From Bacillota bacterium (lineage in GTDB: Bacteria > Bacillota > Clostridia > Christensenellales > CAG-138): a stretch of DNA of 9,066 nucleotides. Positions 1 to 5,521 of this stretch are shown one piece after another (positions within the stretch are counted from its first letter, which is position 1; each line of letters opens with the position of its first letter). The stretch lies in the NCBI GenBank assembly GCA_023416895.1, contig JAEZGQ010000244.1, positions 1 through 9,066 on the forward strand, written 5' to 3'. The notes below the pieces were generated by a model. The model ran no database searches, was not told the DNA's origin, and saw only the letters and a list, made by a program, of their open reading frames with translations. The translations under genes and the position numbers were made by a program.

Positions 1-2
1 AT

Positions 3-152
3 TATCAGGCGCTGGAGCTGAAGTACTTTAAAAACGCGCGGGATCCGGAGGTGGCCGAAAAGCTCTGCTGCGACCCAAGTACCGTGCGCCGCAACCGCGC
101 ACGGCTTGTAAGGCGGCTTGCACTGCGGTTGTACGGCGCGCAGATGATGTAA
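3..152 (+). CDS. C-terminal fragment of a helix-turn-helix (sigma region 4 / ArpU-like) protein
   Basis: The gene is cut by the left window edge; 49 codons in frame 3 run to a TAA, followed directly by an in-frame TAG (tandem stops). The residues form a helix-turn-helix: ALELKYF, then PEVAEKLCCDPSTV as helix-turn-recognition helix, then a very basic helix RRNRARLVRRLALRLYG. The pattern ALELKYF ... VAEKL ... TVRRN ... RLALRLYG resembles sigma-70 region 4 and the C-terminal part of ArpU/RinA-type phage late-gene regulators. That is pattern recognition on a short fragment only. It probably binds DNA in the cytosol. Whether it belongs to a prophage cannot be decided, because its upstream neighbours are outside the window; nothing downstream looks phage-like. 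Confidence 0.6.
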   Translation, partial: YQALELKYFKNARDPEVAEKLCCDPSTVRRNRARLVRRLALRLYGAQMM

Positions 153-156
153 TAGG

Positions 157-192
157 GCGGGAACAGCCGAGCGTGGTGCGGGCTGTTTCCGC
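157..192 (+). repeat. 12-bp inverted repeat after the HTH gene
   Basis: GCGGGAACAGCC (157-168) pairs with GGCTGTTTCCGC (181-192), with one G-U pair and a 12-nt loop. It begins five bases after the TAA. No U tract follows, so it is more likely an mRNA 3'-end stabilising stem or a Rho-type/processing signal than an intrinsic terminator. Confidence 0.5.
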
Positions 193-206
193 AAGCCGCA
201 AAACAA

Positions 207-222
207 CGCCCCAAAGGGGGCG
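207..222. repeat. Short GC hairpin CGCCCC-AAAG-GGGGCG
   Basis: Arms CGCCCC (207-212) and GGGGCG (217-222) enclose a 4-nt loop. The A/T-rich tail ATTAAATAAA that follows lacks a T run on +. This is the second of three consecutive hairpins between convergent genes. Its function is unknown; it may be an accessory terminator stem. Confidence 0.4.
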
Positions 223-234
223 ATTAAATAAACG

Positions 235-269
235 GGGCCGCAGCGCAAGGCTTTGCGCTGCGGCCCTTT
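235..269. terminator. Bidirectional terminator between convergent genes
   Basis: A perfect 14-bp stem (235-248 with 253-266, GC-rich, 4-nt loop) is followed on + by TTTATAAA and on - by CGTTTATTTAAT. It lies between the 3' ends of the + HTH gene and the - binding-protein gene, where one terminator can serve both. The T tracts are short, so efficiency may be moderate. It is the strongest hairpin of the three in this gap. Confidence 0.7.
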
Positions 270-307
270 ATAAAGGCGTAAAGAAATATATCGGTTCAGT
301 ACCCACT

Positions 308-1216
308 TTATTCCTGAGGTAGGCTTAACCCGTATTGTGCGTAAAGCGCGGCAAGGCTCCCATCGGCTTTCATTTCGCTTAAAAGAAGGTTGAAAAGCTC
401 CACAAAAGCTGGGCAGTCGGTGGTGCAGGCCATGGCGTAATTTACACCGCCAAGCGGTGTGGGGGAAACGGAAAAGGCGTAGTCTTCGCTGTACTTTTGA
501 AGGTAAAGATCCGTCATCACTGCGGCTCCAATATCGCCGGACTGCAAGGCGAGAAGCATATCCTCATAGGAAGCGAAGGTTCTTGTTTTTATACCGTCGC
601 CGGGATGCGCGGTAATATAATCGTTCAAAAGGGATTGTCCGGCGGAGGGCAGCTTGTCGGAGGAGGTCATCCAAGCTGTGGGCTGCAAGCAGCCAACGGT
701 AATGTTAAAAAGCGGGTCGTTTGCCCTGCCCTCAGGCATTACAAACCGCGCGGTGTCTGTATAATAGGCGTCGGAGTAGAGGTATTTGGGGGAGACGTCC
801 TTTTCTAAAAGCGCGAACGCCACGTCGATCGTTGAATCGTTAAGGCGCGCACCCGCGGTGGCGGAGGTAACGGTAACAAGCTTCACGGCGCTTTCACCTG
901 AAATATCGGGCAGCATACGGTCGGCAAGCGCGCGTGCGAGGGCAACCTCAAGCCCGTCGCCGTCACTGCTTAAGCCGATCATCCCTTCGCGCACGCCCAC
1001 GCGCAAAATCCCGCGCGCCTCCACGCTTTGAATTTCCGCGCTCGCCATGAGCTGCGGCTCGGGGCGCGAAACGGCAATAAGAATCACGAGAAAAAGCACG
1101 ATGCCCGCAACAACGGCGACGCCACGCCACAGCTTGCCGTCGTCGCCCACAAAGGTAATGCGCTTGTGCCGCGCGGCGGACTTTACCCGTATGCGCGGAA
1201 TACGTTTTGATCTCAT
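308..1216 (-). CDS. Membrane-anchored extracellular solute-binding protein (SBP_bac_3-like)
   Basis: The 302-residue product starts with a long basic cytosolic segment (residues 1-31), then one transmembrane helix (about 32-50). The outer domain resembles family-3 periplasmic binding proteins: ILRVGVREGMIG at 70-81, the LEVALARALADRM helix, DVAFALLEKD and YSDAYYTDTARFVMP around 131-161, QSGDIGAAVMTD around 225-236, and a C-terminal YAQYGL ending. Such domains bind amino acids or similar solutes. There is no lipobox cysteine, so the domain is tethered by a signal anchor, and no ABC permease or ATPase lies beside it; it may be a sensor or an orphan receptor. C264 and C268 could form a disulfide. 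An in-frame upstream TTG at 1252 is rejected as start because it is the -35 box of this gene's own promoter; ATG 1216 is chosen although it has no Shine-Dalgarno. The ligand is unknown. Confidence 0.75.
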   Translation of the reverse strand: MRSKRIPRIRVKSAARHKRITFVGDDGKLWRGVAVVAGIVLFLVILIAVSRPEPQLMASAEIQSVEARGILRVGVREGMIGLSSDGDGLEVALARALADRMLPDISGESAVKLVTVTSATAGARLNDSTIDVAFALLEKDVSPKYLYSDAYYTDTARFVMPEGRANDPLFNITVGCLQPTAWMTSSDKLPSAGQSLLNDYITAHPGDGIKTRTFASYEDMLLALQSGDIGAAVMTDLYLQKYSEDYAFSVSPTPLGGVNYAMACTTDCPAFVELFNLLLSEMKADGSLAALYAQYGLSLPQE

Positions 1217-1222
1217 GGTGAG

Positions 1223-1252
1223 ATTATAGCCCAAGTTGCGGCGCGTTGACAA
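1223..1252 (-). promoter_or_regulatory. Sigma-A-type promoter of the binding-protein gene, predicted leaderless
   Basis: Read on -, TTGTCA (1252-1247) is followed by an 18-bp spacer and a perfect TATAAT (1228-1223). A start seven bases after the -10 box falls on the A of ATG 1216. There is no room for a Shine-Dalgarno, so the mRNA would be leaderless or nearly so. Confidence 0.75.
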
Positions 1253-1275
1253 GTAAACAAGAATCGTCGTATAAT
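1246..1275 (+). promoter_or_regulatory. Consensus promoter of alaS
   Basis: TTGACA (1246-1251), an 18-bp spacer and TATAAT (1270-1275) are perfect consensus boxes. Transcription is predicted to start near 1282, giving a leader of about 50 nt with GAGGT (1322-1326) ahead of ATG 1332. That leader is too short for a T-box riboswitch, and no AGGGUGGNACCGCG-like element is present, so constitutive high-level expression is the simplest reading. The -35 box overlaps that of the divergent gene by five bases. Confidence 0.8.
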
Positions 1276-1331
1276 TTAAAATCGGTTGATACTATGTAAA
1301 ATGTTCGAAAAATGGTTGTTTGAGGTAACAT

Positions 1332-3125
1332 ATGAGAAATTTAACTGCAAGCGAGCTTCGCGAGCTGTATCTGGAATTTTTTAAGAGCAAGGGGCATGCA
1401 GTGATCCCTTCCGCTTCGCTGATCCCCGAAAATGATCCAACGGTGCTTTTCACCACCGCTGGTATGCACCCGCTCGTACCTTACCTGATGGGGGAAAAAC
1501 ACCCTGCCGGTAAGCGTCTTGCCGATGTGCAAAAGTGCGTGCGTACAGGTGACATCGACGAAGTCGGCGACAGCTCGCATTGCACGTTTTTTGAAATGCT
1601 TGGCAACTGGTCGCTTGGCGACTACTTTAAAAAGGAATCCATTGAGTTTTCCTGGGAGTTCCTTACGGACGAAAGGTATTTGGGCATTCCAAAGGAAAAG
1701 CTTTATTTCACCTGCTTTGAGGGCGATGCCGACGCGCCGCGCGACATCGTATCCCACGACCGCTGGGTGGAGCTTGGGGCGGACCCAAGCCATATCTTCT
1801 ACTTGGGCAAGCGCCACAACTGGTGGGGCCCTGCCGGCATGACAGGCCCGTGCGGCCCGGACACCGAAATTTTCTACGATACGGGAAAAGAAGCTTGCTC
1901 CGAGCATTGTGACCCTTCCTGCTCGTGCGGCAAATACCTTGAAATTTGGAACAACGTGTTCATGGAATACAACAAGGTGGGCGAAGGGCAGTTTGTTCCC
2001 CTTGCGCAGAAAAACGTGGATACAGGCATGGGGTTGGATCGCACCATTGCCACGCTACAGGGTGTGGAGAGCGTGTACGATACCGATGCGTTTACAGGCA
2101 TCATTGCTACGATTTCCCGTTTGAGCGGCAAAAACTATAAGGATAGCCCCGAAACCGTGAAGGCATTCCGCATCGTGGCGGATCACATCCGCTGCGCCAC
2201 GTTCATGCTCGGTGACCCGCGCGGTGTAACCCCCTCAAACATCGATCAGGGCTATATTCTCCGTAGGCTTATCCGCCGCGCCATCCGCTACGCCATGCAG
2301 CTTGGCATGGCCGAAAACAGCCTTAGCGCTGTTGCCGAGGCGGTTGTGAAGCAGTATGGCGGCTTCTATACGGAGCTTCAAGAAAACCGCGAAAAAATCC
2401 TCTCCGAGCTTTCCCGCGAGGAGCAACGCTTCCAGCGCACGCTCAAAAACGGCATGCGCGAGTTTGAGCGCGAAAAGAGCAATTTCAAGGATGGGCGCAT
2501 CGACGGCGCAAGCGCCTTCCGTCTTTATGACACCTTCGGCTTCCCCATCGAGTTCACGCAGGAAATGGCGCAGGAAAACGGGCTTAGCGTTGACGTGGAA
2601 GGCTTCCATAAGGCGTTTGAGGAGCATCAGCTCAAGTCGCAGGCGGGGGCCGAGCAGCGCTTTAAGGGCGGCCTTGCCGATACCGGCGAGCAGACCGCGC
2701 GCCTCCACACTGCCACGCACCTTTTGCAGGCCGCACTTCGCAAAGTATTAAACGATGATAAGGTAGCCCAGCGCGGCTCCAACATCACCGCGGAACGCCT
2801 GCGCTTCGACTTTAGCTTTGACCGCAAGCTCACCGATGAGGAACTCAAAGAGGTGGAACGCCTCGTGAACGTGGCAATCGCCGCGGACGTTCCCGTTGTT
2901 TGCGAGGAAATGACCGTGGAGGAGGCCAAGGCCTCCGGTGCGATCGGCCTGTTTGGCGACAAGTACGGCGAGCGCGTAAAGGTTTACTCCGTGGAGGGCT
3001 TTAGCAAGGAAATTTGCGGCGGCCCGCATGCAAGCCGCAGCGGCGAGCTTGGAAAGTTCATCATTAAAAAGGAAGAGGCCTCCAGCGCCGGTGTGCGCCG
3101 CATCAAGGCAGTTCTTGAAAATTAA
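1332..3125 (+). CDS. alaS: Alanine--tRNA ligase, compact form lacking the C-Ala/DHHA1 region
   Basis: The enzyme charges tRNA-Ala with alanine in the cytosol. Class II catalytic core: FTTAGMHP (40-47), QKCVRTGDIDEVGD (67-80), TFFEMLGNWSLGDYFK (85-100), TGPCGPDTEIFYD (171-183), LEIWNNVFMEYN (203-214) and motif 3 GMGLDR (232-237). A helical tRNA-recognition part follows to about 440. The editing domain has zinc-type ligands H459xxxH463 and C562GGPH566. Bacterial AlaRS is usually about 850-900 residues. This one jumps from FKGGLADTGE straight to the HTATH editing motif, so the beta-barrel (GGQ-type) segment is missing, and it ends at the editing domain with no DHHA1/C-Ala part. It is intact, not truncated: I recall a family of about 590 residues with this layout (PRK01584-like), common in CPR bacteria and some Clostridia. 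C189, C193, C197 and C199 form a possible extra metal site in the catalytic core. Confidence 0.93.
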   Translation: MRNLTASELRELYLEFFKSKGHAVIPSASLIPENDPTVLFTTAGMHPLVPYLMGEKHPAGKRLADVQKCVRTGDIDEVGDSSHCTFFEMLGNWSLGDYFKKESIEFSWEFLTDERYLGIPKEKLYFTCFEGDADAPRDIVSHDRWVELGADPSHIFYLGKRHNWWGPAGMTGPCGPDTEIFYDTGKEACSEHCDPSCSCGKYLEIWNNVFMEYNKVGEGQFVPLAQKNVDTGMGLDRTIATLQGVESVYDTDAFTGIIATISRLSGKNYKDSPETVKAFRIVADHIRCATFMLGDPRGVTPSNIDQGYILRRLIRRAIRYAMQLGMAENSLSAVAEAVVKQYGGFYTELQENREKILSELSREEQRFQRTLKNGMREFEREKSNFKDGRIDGASAFRLYDTFGFPIEFTQEMAQENGLSVDVEGFHKAFEEHQLKSQAGAEQRFKGGLADTGEQTARLHTATHLLQAALRKVLNDDKVAQRGSNITAERLRFDFSFDRKLTDEELKEVERLVNVAIAADVPVVCEEMTVEEAKASGAIGLFGDKYGERVKVYSVEGFSKEICGGPHASRSGELGKFIIKKEEASSAGVRRIKAVLEN

Positions 3126-3144
3126 AACAGAGTAAGATCTTTTT

Positions 3145-3174
3145 CGTACGGAAGCGAACCCTCGCTTCCGTACG
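3145..3174. repeat. Perfect 13-bp hairpin between alaS and the DUF695-RraB gene
   Basis: CGTACGGAAGCGA (3145-3157) pairs without mismatch with 3162-3174; the loop is ACCC. The T run (TTTTT, 3140-3144) lies before the stem on +, not after it, and the - strand has A there, so it fits an intrinsic terminator in neither direction. It could stabilise the alaS 3' end, partly uncouple the two genes, or be an operator. Confidence 0.55.
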
Positions 3175-3201
3175 CTTATCACGATGCTTTGAGAGGTATG
3201 T

Positions 3202-3951
3202 ATGAAGCAGCACCAGCCGCAATGGTTTACCTACGACTGGCAGATCGACGGCGACGATGCGCAGTTTTGCGCCGATCTTTCGCTGTACGATTTTGCGCCT
3301 GATCTTCAAAACGGCGTTTTGCTTTACATCAACTGTGCCGCAAAAGACGCGGGAAAACCGCTTGACGCGGCGCTTGAGCGGCGCGCTGAGGACGTGCTGA
3401 AGAAATGCCTTAAGGCGGCCATGCCGCTTTACGCGGGCTATATACGCACTTCGGACGCAAAGCAGTTTTACTTTTATGTGCCTGAGATGCGCTATCTCGC
3501 CGCGCTTGAAGAGGTCGCCAAGAAGGAGCGCGGGCTTTATTGCCGCGCAGGCGCGCAGGCGGAGCCGGAATGGCAGACATATTTCCGCCTTTTGTACCCA
3601 GATGCAGCAAAGCTTCAAACCGAGCAGAACCGCCTCCACATCGCGCTGTTAAAAAAGCACGGCGACAACCCCGCCGCCGCGCGGCGCGTTCGGTTCCATG
3701 TGTTTTTCCCATCGGAGCCGATCGTGAAATACTTCGGCGAGGAAGCGCGCCAAAAGGGCTATGCCGTGGGCGAAAACGCGTATATGCCCGAGCTTGAAAA
3801 CCCCTACGGCGTGTCGCTTCATAAAATTGCCACGCTCGACAAAAAGGAGATCGACCGCCTCACCACCGAAATCATCCGTCTCGCGGAAAACTATGAGGGC
3901 ATGCTCAAGGACTGGGATTGCCAGCTCATTCCGAAAAAACCGGTGTTTTAA
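3202..3951 (+). CDS. DUF695 / RraB-like two-domain protein
   Basis: The 249-residue product is probably cytosolic, with no signal peptide or membrane helix. Residues about 6-135 (WFTYDWQIDG ..., LLYINCAAKD, FYFYVPEM, EWQTYFRLLYPD) resemble DUF695. Residues about 141-243 (EQNRLHIALLKKHGD, VRFHVFFPSEPIVKYFGEEA, KKEIDRLTTEIIRLAENYEG) resemble RraB. In Escherichia coli RraB binds and inhibits RNase E; the DUF695-RraB fusion is a recurring architecture of unknown function, and an RNase E inhibitor role should not be assumed here. The start is supported by GAGAGG (3191-3196) five bases upstream. It ends with tandem stops TAA-TAG. No promoter is visible between it and alaS, so it may be read from the alaS promoter through the intervening hairpin. 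Family assignment is likely; role unknown. Confidence 0.75.
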   Translation: MKQHQPQWFTYDWQIDGDDAQFCADLSLYDFAPDLQNGVLLYINCAAKDAGKPLDAALERRAEDVLKKCLKAAMPLYAGYIRTSDAKQFYFYVPEMRYLAALEEVAKKERGLYCRAGAQAEPEWQTYFRLLYPDAAKLQTEQNRLHIALLKKHGDNPAAARRVRFHVFFPSEPIVKYFGEEARQKGYAVGENAYMPELENPYGVSLHKIATLDKKEIDRLTTEIIRLAENYEGMLKDWDCQLIPKKPVF

Positions 3952-4042
3952 TAGAGCCCGCTGTGGCTGCGTCTGGAAAAAAGCTGCTTTTAAGAATTCA
4001 ACCTTAATTTGACATGTTCTTTCTATAAACGTTCCAAACCTT

Positions 4043-4051
4043 TGCCATAAT
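4043..4051 (+). promoter_or_regulatory. Candidate extended -10 promoter ahead of the VTC operon
   Basis: TGC followed by CATAAT (4046-4051, five of six to consensus) forms an extended -10 element. No good -35 is at the right distance. Transcription would start near 4058, directly before the terminator hairpin at 4065. It is the best of several weak candidates in 3952-4064; a TTGACA at 4009 has no -10 partner. Confidence 0.3.
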
Positions 4052-4064
4052 GTTTCACTAATAT

Positions 4065-4104
4065 AAAAGTGCCGAAGCGGTGTAAGCCGCCGCGGGCACT
4101 TTTT
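4065..4104. terminator. Intrinsic terminator (or leader attenuator) upstream of the VTC gene
   Basis: AAAAGTGCC (4065-4073) pairs with GGCACTTTT (4095-4103). The enclosed bases form an inner GCGG/CCGC hairpin (4077-4080 with 4087-4090). The T run TTTTT (4100-4104) follows on + and an A run precedes, so it can work both ways. It is the first U-tract terminator after alaS and the DUF695-RraB gene, and ends 29 bases before the VTC start, leaving almost no room for a promoter behind it. Confidence 0.75.
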
Positions 4105-4123
4105 CATATGTGAAAGTATTTAT

Positions 4124-4129
4124 GGGAGG
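4124..4129 (+). promoter_or_regulatory. Ribosome binding site that fixes the VTC start
   Basis: GGGAGG lies four bases before ATG 4134. The upstream in-frame GTG 4110 has no Shine-Dalgarno, and the in-frame ATG 4122 overlaps the Shine-Dalgarno itself, so 4134 is the likely start. Confidence 0.8.
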
Positions 4130-4133
4130 CAGC

Positions 4134-4805
4134 ATGAAACTCAGGCACGAATACAAGCTCCCGATCAACGCGGGCGACTATCTGGTTCTCAGACAGGGGC
4201 TTAAGGCCGTGGCAAGGCCGGATGAGCACGCCGTCGACAAGGGGTACTACAAAATAAGAAGCCTGTATTTTGACAATTTTGACGACAAGGCGTTGAAAGA
4301 AAAGATCAACGGCGTGGACAACCGCGAAAAGTTCCGCCTGCGCTATTACAACGACGAACCCTCGTTTGTGCGATTGGAAAAGAAAATTAAAACGCGCGGG
4401 CTTTGCGGCAAGCAGCAAGCACGCCTCACAAAAGAAGAGGCGCAGCGCATCCTCGACGGCGATTATGGCTTTTTGCTTGCGGCGGGCGCTCTTCAAGCGG
4501 AGTTTTACTGCAAGCTTGTGGGCGAGCGGCTAAAGCCGCGGGTAATCGTTGATTATACCCGCGAGCCCTATATCTACGCTCCGGGGAATGTGCGCGTTAC
4601 CATCGACAGTAACATCCGCACCGCGCTTTACAGCCGCTCCTTCTTTGACCCGCAGCTTCCCACGGTGCAATCGGGCGACACGCCGTACCTTCTCGAGGTG
4701 AAGTTCGACGAGTTTATCCCGGACGTTGTTTTGCAGGTGCTTCAAATCGGCAGCAGACGCGCAGAGGCATTTTCCAAGTATGCCGCAAGCCGCAGGTTCG
4801 GCTGA
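4134..4805 (+). CDS. VTC-domain polyphosphate polymerase family protein
   Basis: The 223-residue product is essentially one VTC domain, the triphosphate-tunnel fold that in yeast Vtc4 makes polyphosphate from ATP. Tunnel-type residues appear in the expected order: RHEYK (4-8), YYKIRSLYFD (38-47), KFRLR (66-70; R68, R70), LEKK (81-84), VIVDYTREPY (137-146; R143), VRVTID (153-158; R154), LLEVK (186-190; E188, K190) and SKY (214-216). The alternation of basic residues and the late glutamate match a metal- and phosphate-binding tunnel. Unlike the yeast complex it has no SPX domain and no membrane helices, so it is probably cytosolic and relies on a partner. It is first of three genes with the DUF4956 and CotH genes, a recurring association in Bacillota and Actinobacteria. 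Polymerase activity is inferred from the family. Confidence 0.88.
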   Translation: MKLRHEYKLPINAGDYLVLRQGLKAVARPDEHAVDKGYYKIRSLYFDNFDDKALKEKINGVDNREKFRLRYYNDEPSFVRLEKKIKTRGLCGKQQARLTKEEAQRILDGDYGFLLAAGALQAEFYCKLVGERLKPRVIVDYTREPYIYAPGNVRVTIDSNIRTALYSRSFFDPQLPTVQSGDTPYLLEVKFDEFIPDVVLQVLQIGSRRAEAFSKYAASRRFG

Positions 4806-4849
4806 TGCGATAAAGAGTTTTAAAAAATACGAAGGAGTGACAGAACCCT

Positions 4850-5521
4850 ATGACGTTCAGCGACATTTTCAACTCAAGCTTCCTTGAAAACGTGGACGCG
4901 GTATCCCCGTTCGACATGGCAATCGCGCTTGCGCTTGCATTTGCCATCGGCCTTTTCATCTTTTTTGTGTACAAAAAGACCTATAAGGGCGTGATGTATT
5001 CAGAAAGCTTCGGCATTACGCTCATCGCCCTCACCATGATCGGCACGCTCGTCATCCTCGCGGTTACAAGCAATGTGGTGCTTTCCTTGGGTATGGTAGG
5101 CGCGCTCTCCATCGTGCGCTTCCGCACCGCCATCAAAGACCCGCTCGACATCGCCTTTTTGTTTTGGTCGATTGCGGCGGGCATCGTTCTCGCGGCAGGG
5201 CTTATTCCGCTGGCGGTGTTCGGCAGCGTGCTCATCGGCATCGTTTTACTGCTGTTTGTGAACCGCAAAACCAACGACTCGCCCTACCTAGCCGTTGTAA
5301 CCTGCGAGAATTCTGCCGCTGAGGCGAGCGCGCAAGCGTACATCGGCACGCATGTAAAAAAGAGCGTCGTCAAGAGCAAAACGGTTTCCAAAAACGGCGT
5401 GGAGCTTACCGTCGAGGTGCGCCTAAAGGAACAGGACACCGCCTTTGTCAACGGGCTCTCCGAGCTCGAAGGCGTAACAAGCGCCGTGCTTGTAAGCTAC
5501 AACGGCGATTACATGAATTGA
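4850..5521 (+). CDS. DUF4956 multi-pass membrane protein
   Basis: The 223-residue product has about four transmembrane helices: roughly 22-40, 54-73, 75-88 running into a re-entrant-looking loop, and paired hydrophobic stretches between 102 and 136. The loop carries the family's most recognisable stretch, SLGMVGALSIVRFRTAIKDP (79-98), with basic and acidic residues next to the membrane. The tail (about 144-223) is soluble with alternating strands and helices (YLAVVTC, SKTVSKNGVELTVEVRL, TSAVLVSYN), resembling an ACT/ferredoxin-like regulatory domain as in MgtC-type proteins. The function of DUF4956 is not established. It sits between the VTC and CotH genes and could anchor the VTC enzyme or move its product. 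AAGGAG (4832-4837) is 12 bases before ATG, rather far. The stop codon overlaps the TTG start of the CotH gene. Confidence 0.87.
   Translation: MTFSDIFNSSFLENVDAVSPFDMAIALALAFAIGLFIFFVYKKTYKGVMYSESFGITLIALTMIGTLVILAVTSNVVLSLGMVGALSIVRFRTAIKDPLDIAFLFWSIAAGIVLAAGLIPLAVFGSVLIGIVLLLFVNRKTNDSPYLAVVTCENSAAEASAQAYIGTHVKKSVVKSKTVSKNGVELTVEVRLKEQDTAFVNGLSELEGVTSAVLVSYNGDYMN

Noticed and set aside
1276..1331. T-box riboswitch in the alaS leader, as is common for synthetase genes in Bacillota.
   Set aside because: The leader from the consensus promoter is only about 50 nt and has no T-box sequence or antiterminator.
2235..2720. Open frame of 161 codons on -, opposite alaS.
   Set aside because: It is a shadow of a well-supported gene in GC-rich DNA; the + frame carries all AlaRS motifs.
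3126..3951. alaS truncated by a frameshift, with the DHHA1 part in the following sequence.
   Set aside because: The following gene encodes an unrelated DUF695-RraB protein, and the internal beta-barrel is missing too, which fits an intact compact family.
4009..4029. Promoter from TTGACA (4009-4014) and TATAAA (4024-4029).
   Set aside because: The spacing is only 9 bp, and no -10 box lies 16-19 bp downstream of the TTGACA.
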